A DNA stretch of 64,000 bases from Amygdalobacter indicium (GCF_029101545.1 NZ_CP118866.1:496001-560000), one strand, 5' to 3'. Positions 45,575 through 56,146 are shown, counted from the stretch's first letter. The notes: generated by a model not told the origin, from the letters alone. Program-made: numbers and translations.

Positions 45575-48208
45575 ATGACGAAAAAGCAGGATAATTCTAC
45601 TAATTTATTCGATGAATATGCGCAGAGAATGCAGGATACGGCCGACGGAGCTTGGGAAAATTCCGTACAGGACGGCGATGTTTCCGAAGTTTTTTATGAT
45701 CGCGCTACTTTGTTGAAATCTAAGAAGACGATGGTGATGCCGCAATTGACCGTGCGGAATAATTGTTTCTTACCTGCTATATGTGCGTCTTTTGAGTGTA
45801 AAGATTCACTTTCCAATAATGCCGCAGCGCAGGCTTTTGCCAATAACGGGTTGGTTTTTGTCGCCACTTTGGTGAGTGAAGATGAATTAGTTGATTTGGA
45901 CAATTTTATACACACGCAGCCGTTAACTCATACGGTTTTACCTTGCGCTGTTTCACCTTATAAGGATTCGAATTTTACGATGTTGCATACAGGTGTTATA
46001 GCTCAGGTTCTGTCTTTACAGATGGATGAAGATAATAATTCGACTCGTGTTTTGTTACAAGGCTTGGTTCGGGCCGAACTATTGGAAATTCAGAGTGATG
46101 ATAATATGGATTTGGTCAAGATAAAAGTTCTTAACGATAATACCAATTTATCGCAGCTTAAATTGCCGATTTATAACGGCCGGACAGGTTTTACTTTAAC
46201 TGCCGGCAGTAAACTTAAAAAGAGCGATTTACAGGCTGTGCGGGATGTGTTGAATTTATATTTTCATAAATGGTTAATGGAAAATCGCAATCGCGATGAT
46301 GCAGCGAAGATTATCGGTAACGAGGAGCAAATGCCTTTGGCAACATATATTGATTATATTGCCGAGCAGGTGCCGCTTTTTCCGCGTGAACGTTTGTTTT
46401 GCCTGATTATGCGCAATCTTTTGCTGCGTGTGTATAGTATTGTCGATTTTATTCAACGTGATTTAGGCTTAGGTTTGTTGCGCTCACAATTGGATAAAAA
46501 AGTCGGAGATATGATCAAAAAGGAACAACGCGATTATGTTATTCGCAATACGATTAAAGCGTTGAAGCAGCAACTTTCCGACAATACCGAAACTGATGAA
46601 CTGGATAATTATAAAAAGCGTTTGGCGGAGCTGAATTTGTTGCCGGAAGTGCGGCGGCAGCTGGAAAATGTTTTGCAGAAGATTGCTAAGGCAGCTCCGA
46701 ATAATCCGGAAGTTGCCGGTTTACAGGATTATTTGGATCTGGTTTTAAGTTTGCCGTGGGGAAAGTTGGCGCCCGAATGTTTCGATTTGCCGAAAGTACA
46801 GGAGAGCTTGGATGCGAATCATTTCGGCTTGGTTAAGGTTAAGAAGCGTATCGTGGAATATCTTGCTATGCGTCATTTGAAAGAAGCTAAGAAAAATTCC
46901 GCCGGGACTGTGGAGCTGTTATGTTTGATCGGTCCTCCGGGTATCGGTAAAACTTCCATCGCCCGTTCAATTGCGGCAGCTTTGAATCGTCCTTTGGCGA
47001 CAATCAGTTTGGGCGGTGTAGATGATGAGGCGGAGATTCGTGGACATCGTCGCACTTATATCGGTGCTATGCCGGGAAGAATTATTAAAGCTTTGCAGAC
47101 GGTAGACTGTGACAACCCGGTTATCCTATTGGATGAGATCGATAAACTCGGTATCAGCAGTAAAGGCGATCCGGCTGCGGCCTTGCTGGAAGTGTTGGAT
47201 GGAGAACAGAACGATAAATTTAGAGATAACTATGTGGATTTACCTTACGATTTAAGCAAAGTTCTGTTTATCGTTACAGCTAACAGTTATGACACGATAC
47301 CGCCGGCACTTTACGATCGGATGGATGTTATTAATTTGGATTCTTATACGGAAAACGAGAAGTTACAGATTGCCAAACGCTTTTTGTGGCCGAAACTTTT
47401 GCGTTCTATAAATTTGGAAGTTAATCAAATTAAATTAAGTGATACCTGCTTAAGAAATATTATTTCAGCTTATACGGCGGAAGCCGGTGTCAGACAGCTG
47501 GAAAGATGCTTAAAAACTATATGTCGTAAGTTGGCGGCTGATTTGTTGCTGCGTGACTCTGCCGGCACCATAACCGATTTGCCGTCACTGAGCATAGGCA
47601 AGAAAGATTTAGTCAATTATTTGGGGACTGCTCCGTATCAGGATGATGAATTGCATCGTAAAGATCTGGTCGGTGTAGTTAACGGCTTGGCCTGGACTTA
47701 TATCGGCGGCGTAACTTTGGAAGTAGAAGTTAAAATCTGTAAGGGCAGCGGTAAAATCAATCTTACCGGCAATTTGGGTGATGTGATGAAAGAATCGGCA
47801 ACGGTTGCCTGGACTTATATTATCAGTCAGGCGGATACACTTAAATTGAGTGATACGAAATGGAATGAACTGGATGTGCATATTCATATACCGGAAGGTG
47901 CTACCCCGAAAGACGGCCCTTCCGCCGGTGTAACTTTGGCGACTGCACTTTATTCCGCTTTGAGCGGGCGTAAGGTAAAACATAAGGTAGCGATGACCGG
48001 TGAGCTGACTTTGACCGGCAGAGTTTTTCCAATCGGCGGATTAAAGGAGAAATTGATGGCTGCTTACAGGGCGAAGATGGATACGGTAATTATTCCTAAG
48101 GCTAATGTAAAAGACTTGGATGAAGTAGATAACGAAGTGAAAAAAGTTTTACATATTGTGCCTGTAAAACAAATTGAAGAAGTTTGGCAAACGGCATTAT
48201 TACCTTAA
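45575..48208 (+). CDS. lon: ATP-dependent protease La (Lon)
   Basis: Cytosolic AAA+ serine protease. N-terminal substrate domain to about residue 310; Walker A GPPGIGKTS and Walker B ILLDEIDKLG; protease domain with catalytic Ser in KDGPSAGVTLATAL and Lys in GGLKEKLMAAYRAK. The product has 877 residues, about 100 longer than common Lon, with a charged start of ~55 residues before the usual N-terminal domain. Starts 15 bases after the tuf terminator; a ribosome binding site AGGTGA is present. No HAIR/CIRCE heat-shock operator was seen. Confidence 0.95.
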   Translation: MTKKQDNSTNLFDEYAQRMQDTADGAWENSVQDGDVSEVFYDRATLLKSKKTMVMPQLTVRNNCFLPAICASFECKDSLSNNAAAQAFANNGLVFVATLVSEDELVDLDNFIHTQPLTHTVLPCAVSPYKDSNFTMLHTGVIAQVLSLQMDEDNNSTRVLLQGLVRAELLEIQSDDNMDLVKIKVLNDNTNLSQLKLPIYNGRTGFTLTAGSKLKKSDLQAVRDVLNLYFHKWLMENRNRDDAAKIIGNEEQMPLATYIDYIAEQVPLFPRERLFCLIMRNLLLRVYSIVDFIQRDLGLGLLRSQLDKKVGDMIKKEQRDYVIRNTIKALKQQLSDNTETDELDNYKKRLAELNLLPEVRRQLENVLQKIAKAAPNNPEVAGLQDYLDLVLSLPWGKLAPECFDLPKVQESLDANHFGLVKVKKRIVEYLAMRHLKEAKKNSAGTVELLCLIGPPGIGKTSIARSIAAALNRPLATISLGGVDDEAEIRGHRRTYIGAMPGRIIKALQTVDCDNPVILLDEIDKLGISSKGDPAAALLEVLDGEQNDKFRDNYVDLPYDLSKVLFIVTANSYDTIPPALYDRMDVINLDSYTENEKLQIAKRFLWPKLLRSINLEVNQIKLSDTCLRNIISAYTAEAGVRQLERCLKTICRKLAADLLLRDSAGTITDLPSLSIGKKDLVNYLGTAPYQDDELHRKDLVGVVNGLAWTYIGGVTLEVEVKICKGSGKINLTGNLGDVMKESATVAWTYIISQADTLKLSDTKWNELDVHIHIPEGATPKDGPSAGVTLATALYSALSGRKVKHKVAMTGELTLTGRVFPIGGLKEKLMAAYRAKMDTVIIPKANVKDLDEVDNEVKKVLHIVPVKQIEEVWQTALLP

Positions 48209-48222
48209 GATTGGTTCTGAAC

Positions 48223-48873
48223 ATGGAAAACAGCGGTCTGTTGGCGGTAAAATCGATGGTTTGTGCCGAATATACGGTGAAGAAATCGCAGTTCTTCGCT
48301 TATGCTTTGCCGTTGTATTCTTTGGCCGAGATTCCTGAGCGCTTAGCTTACGTCAGGGATCTGCATAAGGAGGCAAGACATCACGTTTATGCCTGGCAAT
48401 ATTATGATACGGTAGCTAAGCAACAATACAGCAAATTCAGTGATGACGGGGAACCGGCGCAAACGGCGGGCGCACCGTTATTTCATGTCTTGACGTCGCA
48501 CGGTATAAATAATACGCTGCTGGTTGTATCACGTATTTTCGGCGGTATATTATTAGGTGCCGGAGGTTTGGTCAGGGCGTACAGTCAGGCGGGAAATGCT
48601 GTTCTGCAGCTTGCTGAAACCGTGCAGCTTGTCAGTTGGGCCGAATTTGAGGTTATTATCGCCTATGCTGTGTATCAACAGTTGCTTAATTATTTGCAGA
48701 AACAACGGGCGGTAATTGTGCAGCAGGATTTTTCCGCAAATGTAAAATTACGCTTTTTATTGCCTTTTACGGAAAAAGAAGTGCTGAAAAGCTATTTGCA
48801 GGAATTGACGGCAGCGGATTTTCAACTGCTTTATTTAGGCAGGAAAGAACTGTATTTGGAAAATAATAAATGA
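48223..48873 (+). CDS. IMPACT/YigZ family protein (UPF0029)
   Basis: The 216-residue product matches the YigZ family: KKSQFFAYALPL, EARHHVYAWQ, SDDGEPAQTAGAP and RIFGGILLGAGGLVRAYSQA; these are the conserved segments of the IMPACT N-terminal fold. The second, ferredoxin-like domain covers about residues 135-205. Its bacterial function is not settled; eukaryotic IMPACT controls Gcn2. It follows lon closely and lacks a clear ribosome binding site; TTG 48211 and TTG 48184 (inside lon) are other possible starts. Confidence 0.87.
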   Translation: MENSGLLAVKSMVCAEYTVKKSQFFAYALPLYSLAEIPERLAYVRDLHKEARHHVYAWQYYDTVAKQQYSKFSDDGEPAQTAGAPLFHVLTSHGINNTLLVVSRIFGGILLGAGGLVRAYSQAGNAVLQLAETVQLVSWAEFEVIIAYAVYQQLLNYLQKQRAVIVQQDFSANVKLRFLLPFTEKEVLKSYLQELTAADFQLLYLGRKELYLENNK

Positions 48874-48920
48874 AAACAGGCTTTTTTTCAGGAAAATGTG
48901 CTGAATAGAGGCTTTTTTAA

Positions 48921-48949
48921 TTGCTTAAAATGTAAAATTTGAGTAAAAT
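48921..48949 (+). promoter_or_regulatory. Predicted promoter of secDF
   Basis: TTGCTT (48921-48926), 17-bp spacer, TAAAAT (48944-48949). A start near 48956 would make the in-frame ATG at 48962 unlikely as initiator. Confidence 0.6.
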
Positions 48950-48994
48950 AGATAGGCTATTATGCTCGCAGAGTGTAGGAAAGGATTAAAAGCT

Positions 48995-51280
48995 ATGGCT
49001 AGATCGAAAATACGTAAGTCCCATAGTTGGAGTTTTTTTGTCGCTGTATTAGGTGTTGCACTGGCAACTGTTATTTGTTGGACAGGTCTGACAATTCCGT
49101 CGCCTAAGGGCAAACCTTTACCGATATACGGCTCCAAGGATATTCGTTTGGGAATTGATATTCGCGGAGGTGTGGAAGCGGTTTTTGCACCTAAAGATTA
49201 CAATGGAGTACCGACAGACAGAGAGTTGAAATCGGTCGTTTCAGTTTTGGAGAAACGTTTGGACGGCTTGCAGATTCTTGATCGTGATGTAATTCCGGTA
49301 CCGCAGTCGGGAAGAGTTATCGTACGTTTCCCGTGGAAATCGACGGAGAAGAATTTTAATCCCGAAGAAGCTATGAAGGAATTGGGACAGACGGCTCAAT
49401 TAACTTTTAAAGATCCGGACGGTAACGTGGTATTAACGGGCAGTGATATTGCCAGTGCCGATGCTTTGGCCGATACGCGGGACGGCAGCAGTTTCGTTTC
49501 TTTGAATTTGAAGGCCGACGGGGCGAAGAAATTTGCTGAAGCAACCGGTCGTTTGTTGGGTAAAACAATTTCCATCAACATGGATGATACTCAATTGTCC
49601 GCTCCTGTAGTTCAGGCGAAGATCCTTGACGGTAAGGCCCAGATTACGGGAATGAAAGATGCTCAGAGTGCTGCTAAATTAGCGAACCAGATTAATGCCG
49701 GTGCTTTGCCGTTTTCTATTACCGCCATCAGTTCCAATGCTATTTCACCTAAGTTGGGCAGTAATGCTTTAAGCGTGATGATAATGGCCGGCTTTGTTGC
49801 CATGTTGATAATTTTCGTCTTCCTCCTGGAACGTTACAGAATAGCCGGTATTGTGGCATGTATTGCTTTGATAGCTCAGATTGTCGGTATTCTGTTGGCT
49901 ATTTCAATTCCGCAGCAGACTTTAACTTTGCAAGGTATTGCCGGTATTATTTTGTCTATCGGCATGGGTGTTGATGCCAACATTATTATTTGTGAGCGTA
50001 TCAGAGAAGAATTGCGTTCCGGCACCCCGACTCAAACAGCTATCCATTACGGTTTTGATCGAGCTTTCGCTTCTATTCTTGACGGTAACGTAACCGTTGC
50101 TTTTGCTTCTATCTGCTTGATGGTTTTCGGTACAGGTTCCATGCTTTCATTCGGTTACTCTTTGTTGACCGGTGTTATCCTGAACTTGTTCTGCGGCGCT
50201 TATTTATCCAATACCATGATGCGTTCTCTGGCCAACTTCAGAGCGATGCGTAAACCGAGCCTCTATCGGGTCAGCGATAAGATGATCAAAGAAGAGAGCA
50301 CGATTCGCAGTGAAGAAAAAGATATGTATACTATTGCCAATCGTTTGGCACCTTTTTACGGTTTCAGTTTCTATAAAAATCGTCACCGTTTCTTAGGTTT
50401 CTCTTTGGCTTTGATAATTATCGGCTGCTTGGCTTGGGTTATCTTCGGCGCTCAATTGTCGATTGAATTCAAGGGCGGTTCGATTATTCGTTATACAGTT
50501 ACCGGTGAAGGTGAAATTAATACGGAGAAATTGTCCGATATTGCCAGCGATAAGTTGGGTGTACCTGTTGTTGTTCAGGATTCCACTTCGGTTACAACGA
50601 AGGAGAGATCATTAAGTGTCAGCGTTTCAGGTAATAAAGCTTTGTTACCGGAGGATTTGGTTTCTTTGCGTGATACAATTTCGCAAAATGCCGGCAAAGA
50701 TATTAAGTTGACGTTGGCCGATTCCAATGTTGTTGATCCTTATATCGGCCGGGAAACACTTTTCAACGGTTTATTGGCTTTGGTAGTTGCCGCGGTTTTA
50801 ATTGTCCTTTATGTGTGGGTCAGATTCCGGCGTATTTCCGGTTTGTCGGCCGGTGCCTTCTCGCTTCTGGCTTTGTTACACGACGTGTTGATTGCTTTCC
50901 TGACTTTTATTGTGGCTCGTTACGCTTTGAACGATACGGTTATTGCGGTGGTTCTCTCCATTTTGGGTTGGTCCGTTAATGATACTATTGTTATTTTCGA
51001 CCGAATCAGAGAGAATTCCAAACTCTTCGGTTCGAAAGTTAACTTGCCTGATTTGGTTGATTTGTCAATCAGAGAGTCATGTTCACGTTCCATTTATACA
51101 TCATTGTGTTCCTTTATCGCAGTTTTAGTGGCCTTCGTTTTTGCACTGTTGAACGGTATCACAAGTATCGTCCAATTCAGTTTGCCGATGATGGTCGGTA
51201 TTATTGTCGGTTCCTATTCTTCTGTTGCTTTGGCTACAGTTTATTGGGCACAATACATTGTCACGAAGAAACGGCGTTAA
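48995..51280 (+). CDS. secDF: Protein translocase SecDF (fused)
   Basis: Proton-driven partner of SecYEG that pulls exported proteins across the membrane. The SecD half (to about residue 440) has LGIDIRGGVEA and the membrane motif ILSIGMGVDANIIICERIREEL. The SecF half starts near 460, with IEFKGGSIIRYT and LHDVLIAFLTF and SVNDTIVIFDRIRENS. The product has 761 residues with twelve expected membrane segments. The AAAGGA before 48995 and the promoter position favour this start over 48962. Fused SecDF is usual in Bacilli and found in some Clostridia. Confidence 0.95.
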   Translation: MARSKIRKSHSWSFFVAVLGVALATVICWTGLTIPSPKGKPLPIYGSKDIRLGIDIRGGVEAVFAPKDYNGVPTDRELKSVVSVLEKRLDGLQILDRDVIPVPQSGRVIVRFPWKSTEKNFNPEEAMKELGQTAQLTFKDPDGNVVLTGSDIASADALADTRDGSSFVSLNLKADGAKKFAEATGRLLGKTISINMDDTQLSAPVVQAKILDGKAQITGMKDAQSAAKLANQINAGALPFSITAISSNAISPKLGSNALSVMIMAGFVAMLIIFVFLLERYRIAGIVACIALIAQIVGILLAISIPQQTLTLQGIAGIILSIGMGVDANIIICERIREELRSGTPTQTAIHYGFDRAFASILDGNVTVAFASICLMVFGTGSMLSFGYSLLTGVILNLFCGAYLSNTMMRSLANFRAMRKPSLYRVSDKMIKEESTIRSEEKDMYTIANRLAPFYGFSFYKNRHRFLGFSLALIIIGCLAWVIFGAQLSIEFKGGSIIRYTVTGEGEINTEKLSDIASDKLGVPVVVQDSTSVTTKERSLSVSVSGNKALLPEDLVSLRDTISQNAGKDIKLTLADSNVVDPYIGRETLFNGLLALVVAAVLIVLYVWVRFRRISGLSAGAFSLLALLHDVLIAFLTFIVARYALNDTVIAVVLSILGWSVNDTIVIFDRIRENSKLFGSKVNLPDLVDLSIRESCSRSIYTSLCSFIAVLVAFVFALLNGITSIVQFSLPMMVGIIVGSYSSVALATVYWAQYIVTKKRR

Positions 51281-51303
51281 TTTATTCACAATACAAATTG
51301 CGC

Positions 51304-51309
51304 TATAAT
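51304..51309 (+). promoter_or_regulatory. TATAAT just ahead of a hairpin in the secDF-recJ gap
   Basis: A perfect -10 box without a convincing -35. The expected start (~51316) falls at the base of the terminator hairpin at 51318-51352. Confidence 0.3.
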
Positions 51310-51317
51310 TAGTATTG

Positions 51318-51352
51318 AACTAGCTTGCAGCTTTGCTCAGGCTAGTTTTTTT
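51318..51352 (+). terminator. Terminator of secDF / leader hairpin of recJ
   Basis: Stem AACTAGC/GCTAGTT (51318-51324 with 51341-51347), 16-base loop, followed by a T7 run. Confidence 0.7.
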
Positions 51353-51373
51353 GTTAAAGGATGTGAAAGAACG

Positions 51374-53545
51374 ATGCACTTTTTACCGGTAAAACTACAA
51401 ATGGAATCATTGAATAATTCAGATGCTATCGATGCTGCTTTAGCTTCTTTGCCGTCTGAGAATTGGCAGGACAGCTTATTGGACCCTTTTGCTTTACCGG
51501 ATATGGCGAAATTTATTACGGTATTGCAGCAGGCTTTAATAGAAAAGCGGAAAATTTTAATTTACGGTGATTATGATTTGGACGGTATGTCGGCGGCGGC
51601 AACGTTGTATCTGACTTTGTTACGGTTGAAATATGCTTTGCAGGAACTGCAGAATGCCGGAGAACTTGAAATAAATCCTAAATTGGCTGAATTTTTACAA
51701 AATTTGCAAAGCAGCGGGGATTTTTCCCAAATAGTAGCTCAGACGCGAACGGATGCCGGGCCGATTATTCAGGCTGATTATAATTTAGCCGTTTATATTC
51801 CCGACCGTTTGCAGGAAGGCTACAGTATCAGTGAAAAAGCTGTAAATTATATTATTTCGGAGAAATATGATCTTGTAATTACTGTTGATTGCGGCGTTAA
51901 ATCGGCGGCGGAAATTGCAAAATTGAATAATGCCGGTATCACAGTTTTGGTAAGCGATCACCACGAATGTCCGGAGATTTTACCGCCGGCTGCAGCAGTA
52001 GTTAATCCGAAACGGGAAGACAGTGCTTATGAGAATCGGGATTTGTCAGGTTCGGCTGTTGTTTTGAAAATTGTGCAGGCTTTAGAACAATCATGGCGGA
52101 TTAAAGGCTTGTTAACATCTGAAATTGTCGAAATTGCCGCTTTAGGAATAATAAGCGACGTGATGCAGCTTTCTTGGGAAAATTGCCTGATTGTCCGGAT
52201 TGCTTTCAATAAAATAAAGGCAGGTAAAGCTCAAGTCGGTTTGGCAATTTTATTGCAAAAACTTAATTTAGCGCCGCAACGCCTGACATATGCCGATGTT
52301 GCTTTTTATATTTGCCCTAAATTTAATGCTTGCGGGCGAATCAGCGACCCTTATATCGGTTTAAGTTGCCTTTTGGCAGCAAAAAGTGATTTTGCCGATA
52401 AATGTGTGGCGGAATTATTGGCTGTTAATGAACAGAGAAAACTTATGACGGAAAAAGCGGCCGAACTTGCCGAAAATTACCTTTATGCTCACGCTGATGC
52501 TTTACAAAATACGATTTTATGTGTGCCTTTATCTGCCGTTCATGCCGGAATTATAGGTATAGTTGCTGCTAAATTGCAGGAAAAATATCTCAAGCCTTGT
52601 TTATGTTTCACTAATTCCGACGATTCGGAAAAAATATTGAAAGCATCCGGTCGCAGCTACGGCAATTTCGATTTGTATAAAGTTGTTAATACGCTTTTCC
52701 ACAGGCGGCCGGAGCTGTTTATTAGTTTCGGCGGGCACAAACAGGCTGTCGGTTTAAGTATCAAAAGTGAAGATTTCCCGAAATTTACCGCAGCTTTGCA
52801 GGAGCTGGCCGCTAATGAAAATTTGCTGCCGGAAAATATTACTTACAAATATTCGGCAGCTGATAATTTACCCGATTTGCCGGAATTGTTGCAACGTAAT
52901 GCGACGGAGCCGTACGGGCAGGGCAGAAGGGCGCCGATTTATCTTTATTGCGGAGCTTATCGAAATATTGCTGCTTTGGGTAAGGAAGGAAAACATGTGC
53001 GGCTGGAAACTGCCACCGGTAAGAAACTTCTGGCTTTTAATCGTCCGGAATTGCAAAAAATGTGCACCTTAACACCGAATAACATAGTTTTATTGTTGGA
53101 AGCCGGTATTAATGAATATCGAGGTAATTTAAGTGCGCAATATGTCATTAAAAATTACTGTTTGACTCCTCTTACGCATAAATTGCGCACAGTTATGAAT
53201 TTGCAGGGGCTGAAAGCAACGACGATTTATCAAGTCCTTGTTGATTACTATTTAGTATTAAGCAAATTTTCCGCATCCGCTTTAGTTTATTTTTCCGATG
53301 CGGCCTTTGTCGCAACTTATTTTCCTCTCCTTCGCGCCTATCTGCATAATGAAATGCAGACGGAATACACTTTGAGCGTAACGGCCTCTATCCAGTGTCG
53401 GCAAATTTTAGCGGAATTGGGTATAATCAGCGTTTTTCCTCTGACAAATGAGGTACAATTACTTAAAATAAACAGATTACAGCAAAAGATAAATTTGCAG
53501 GCGGCCCCGAGCTATTGTCGTTGGGTGCAAAATGAAAATAAATAA
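51374..53545 (+). CDS. recJ: Single-stranded-DNA exonuclease RecJ
   Basis: 5'-3' ssDNA exonuclease in recombination and mismatch repair. DHH-family motifs: YGDYDLDGMSA (about 60-70), DCGVKS, SDHHE, and a later GGHKQAVGLSI in the DHHA1 domain. The product has 723 residues. An extra ~40-residue segment lies between motif I and YNLAVYIPDR. The N-terminus is short compared with Bacillus RecJ. Leads into relA (37 bases apart); the apt gene that often lies between recJ and relA is missing. Confidence 0.93.
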   Translation: MHFLPVKLQMESLNNSDAIDAALASLPSENWQDSLLDPFALPDMAKFITVLQQALIEKRKILIYGDYDLDGMSAAATLYLTLLRLKYALQELQNAGELEINPKLAEFLQNLQSSGDFSQIVAQTRTDAGPIIQADYNLAVYIPDRLQEGYSISEKAVNYIISEKYDLVITVDCGVKSAAEIAKLNNAGITVLVSDHHECPEILPPAAAVVNPKREDSAYENRDLSGSAVVLKIVQALEQSWRIKGLLTSEIVEIAALGIISDVMQLSWENCLIVRIAFNKIKAGKAQVGLAILLQKLNLAPQRLTYADVAFYICPKFNACGRISDPYIGLSCLLAAKSDFADKCVAELLAVNEQRKLMTEKAAELAENYLYAHADALQNTILCVPLSAVHAGIIGIVAAKLQEKYLKPCLCFTNSDDSEKILKASGRSYGNFDLYKVVNTLFHRRPELFISFGGHKQAVGLSIKSEDFPKFTAALQELAANENLLPENITYKYSAADNLPDLPELLQRNATEPYGQGRRAPIYLYCGAYRNIAALGKEGKHVRLETATGKKLLAFNRPELQKMCTLTPNNIVLLLEAGINEYRGNLSAQYVIKNYCLTPLTHKLRTVMNLQGLKATTIYQVLVDYYLVLSKFSASALVYFSDAAFVATYFPLLRAYLHNEMQTEYTLSVTASIQCRQILAELGIISVFPLTNEVQLLKINRLQQKINLQAAPSYCRWVQNENK

Positions 53546-53582
53546 ACGATTAGTAGAGGAATAGGCGAAACGAGGTGTTGGA

Positions 53583-56108
53583 ATGATGAAAAAAGATAAG
53601 ACGGAACAGGAGCGGGAACAAGTACAGGAACAAGGACAGGATATTGAAAGGCCTTTACCGCAAGCCGATTCGCTTAAATCTGAACACATGCATGAAGTCA
53701 GCAGGCATGAACACAGTAAAATCCAACTTGATGATGTTGCTGTTTCGCACGACAGCGGTGTCGATCCTTTGACCGGTGTTTATTACGGCCAATATTTGGA
53801 GTTGATTCAATCCGCTTATATTAATTTAATTGAAGAATACCGGGAATATGCCGGCAAAGATGCGGATTTAAGCACAATCGAAAAGGCCTATATATTTGCA
53901 GCCCGGGCGCACGGCAATCAAAAGCGGCTGACAGGTGAACCTTATTTAATTCATCCTTTGACTGTTGCGCAGATATTGACGGGAATTGAGGCGGATGAAA
54001 CGACAATTTGTGCCGCTTTGTTGCATGATACAGTTGAAGATACAGGTAGAAGTTTACAGGATATTGCGGAAAATTTCGGTTCGGAAATAGCTAAGCTGGT
54101 TGACGGTGTAACCAAACTCGGTAAGATGAGTTATGAATCGAAAGAGGATTTACAGGCTGAAAATTTCCGGAAGCTTTTTTTGGCGATGGCGGAAGATATC
54201 CGTGTCGTTTTGATTAAATTGGCGGACAGGTTGCATAATATGCGGACCTTAAAATCGCAACGTGATTATAAACAGGAAAGAATTTCCCGAGAAACTCTCG
54301 ATATTTACGCACCTTTAGCCGACCGCCTGGGCGTATACATGTGGAAGTGGGAATTGGAAGATTTATGCCTGCTTTATTTGGATCGGGATGCTTATTATGA
54401 ACTGGTCGGCGCCATTACCCAGAAAAGAGCGGAAAGAGAACGTTATCTGGATGAGATCATCAAGCACTTGAAAAAATTAATCGGCGAGATGAATATTAAA
54501 TGCGAGATTGACGGTCGACCGAAGCATTTTTACAGTATTTATCGAAAAATGAAAACCAAGGGTAAGAACCTGGATCAAATATATGACCTTTTCGCCTGTC
54601 GCGTGATTGTCGATACTGTGGCCGATTGTTATTCTGTTCTGGGCCTGGTACATAAAACCTACACACCTATACCCGGCCGTTTCAAAGACTATATTGCTAT
54701 GCCCAAGCCGAACATGTATCAATCTTTGCATACAACGGTGGTCGGACCTAAAGGTTATCCTTTTGAAGTCCAAATTCGGACGTTTGCCATGCATCGGACG
54801 GCGGAATACGGTATTGCCGCTCACTGGAAGTATAAAGCCGGTATTACGGAAGAGGCAGCTTCTTTGGAAGCTGATAATAATATGCCGTGGCTGAAGAATT
54901 TGGTCGAATGGCAAAAAGATTACAGCAATAAAGAATATATGGATTCTTTGAAAAGCGGTCTAATTGTAGAGGAAGTATTTGTTATTACTCCCAGAGGAGA
55001 CGTTATTTCTTTACCGCAAGGATCTATTCCGATTGATTTGGCTTACGCTATTCACTCCGGCGTCGGTAACCATATGTACGGTGCCAAGGTTAACGGGAAA
55101 ATCGTTCCTTTAACTTACGAGCTGCAGAACGGAGATATTGTTGAAATTTTGACTTCCGACAAAATTCAGGGACCGAGTCGCGATTGGCTGAATATCGTGA
55201 AAAGTTCTACAGCCAGGAATAAAATTACGCACTGGTTTAAAAAAGAGTTGCGTGATGAAAATATACAAAGAGGTAAGCAGCTGCTGGAGAAGGAAATAAA
55301 AAAAATCGGTTTCAGTCCGCTGCAATTGGTCAATCCCGAATATGCCGAAGCGATGTTCAAACGTTACAGTTTGCGGAACATGGACGATTTGTATGCCTCT
55401 ATCGGTGATACAGCTTCCGGGTTGACAGCTACCAAAGTTGCGCCGAAGTTGCGGGATGCTTATCTGCGCAGCCTGAGCAGTACCCAGTTGGAGGAACTGG
55501 GATATTATATAAATCGTTACGGCAATTTGATTTATAATCCGATTGCCAAGCAGATTAAAGATGAAGTTGATCCGAACAACAGCAGCATAAATTTAGGCAA
55601 AGAAACGACTAAGCATAAACATAGTGATAATGATTTGGGTATCGAAGTTAAAGATATCGAAAATTGTAAAGTTAATCTTTCCCGTTGCTGCTCACCGGTT
55701 CCCGGTGATTTGATTATCGGTTATATTACCCGGGGACGAGGGGTAGCGGTTCATAGACAGGATTGTACGAATATTCGTTCTATTTTGGAAAAATCGGCTT
55801 CCAGTGTTCTGGAAGCGGAAAAAGCCAGCCGCCTGATTGAAGTCAGTTGGAATATTGCCCAACGTAAAGGCAATTATCCGGTGGCTTTGAAGATCATGGC
55901 TCACGATCGTTGGCATTTATTCGGTGATATTTCCAATGCTCTGGCGGATGAAAAAATTAATATTATTTCCGGTTCGATGAATGCTGTGAAAGATGTTACG
56001 GCAGTCCTGGATATAACAATTGAAGTAAGCTCGCAGGAGCAATATAATCGAGTCATCGGCCGCTTGAAGGCTATCCCCGATGTTATATCCGTCAGTCGGG
56101 CAAAATAA
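53583..56108 (+). CDS. relA: Bifunctional (p)ppGpp synthetase/hydrolase RelA/SpoT
   Basis: Makes and breaks the stringent-response alarmone. HD hydrolase domain with ALLHDTVEDT and DRLHNMRTL; synthetase domain with YSIYRKMKTKGK and KPNMYQSLHTTVVGP; TGS domain with ITPRGDVISLPQGSIPIDLAYAIHS by its core PIDLAYAIH; and C-terminal ACT domain. Both catalytic sites look intact. The product has 841 residues against ~735 in Bacillus; the extra part is a hydrophilic Gln/Glu/His-rich start of ~60 residues. GAGG lies 7 bases before the first of two adjoining ATG codons. Confidence 0.96.
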   Translation: MMKKDKTEQEREQVQEQGQDIERPLPQADSLKSEHMHEVSRHEHSKIQLDDVAVSHDSGVDPLTGVYYGQYLELIQSAYINLIEEYREYAGKDADLSTIEKAYIFAARAHGNQKRLTGEPYLIHPLTVAQILTGIEADETTICAALLHDTVEDTGRSLQDIAENFGSEIAKLVDGVTKLGKMSYESKEDLQAENFRKLFLAMAEDIRVVLIKLADRLHNMRTLKSQRDYKQERISRETLDIYAPLADRLGVYMWKWELEDLCLLYLDRDAYYELVGAITQKRAERERYLDEIIKHLKKLIGEMNIKCEIDGRPKHFYSIYRKMKTKGKNLDQIYDLFACRVIVDTVADCYSVLGLVHKTYTPIPGRFKDYIAMPKPNMYQSLHTTVVGPKGYPFEVQIRTFAMHRTAEYGIAAHWKYKAGITEEAASLEADNNMPWLKNLVEWQKDYSNKEYMDSLKSGLIVEEVFVITPRGDVISLPQGSIPIDLAYAIHSGVGNHMYGAKVNGKIVPLTYELQNGDIVEILTSDKIQGPSRDWLNIVKSSTARNKITHWFKKELRDENIQRGKQLLEKEIKKIGFSPLQLVNPEYAEAMFKRYSLRNMDDLYASIGDTASGLTATKVAPKLRDAYLRSLSSTQLEELGYYINRYGNLIYNPIAKQIKDEVDPNNSSINLGKETTKHKHSDNDLGIEVKDIENCKVNLSRCCSPVPGDLIIGYITRGRGVAVHRQDCTNIRSILEKSASSVLEAEKASRLIEVSWNIAQRKGNYPVALKIMAHDRWHLFGDISNALADEKINIISGSMNAVKDVTAVLDITIEVSSQEQYNRVIGRLKAIPDVISVSRAK

Positions 56109-56146
56109 AAGCATGTTACAATATAGACCTGATGTGGAGGTACAGA

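Noticed and set aside
45560..45575. CIRCE or other heat-shock operator before lon
   Set aside because: The gap is only a few bases and holds no inverted repeat apart from the str terminator.
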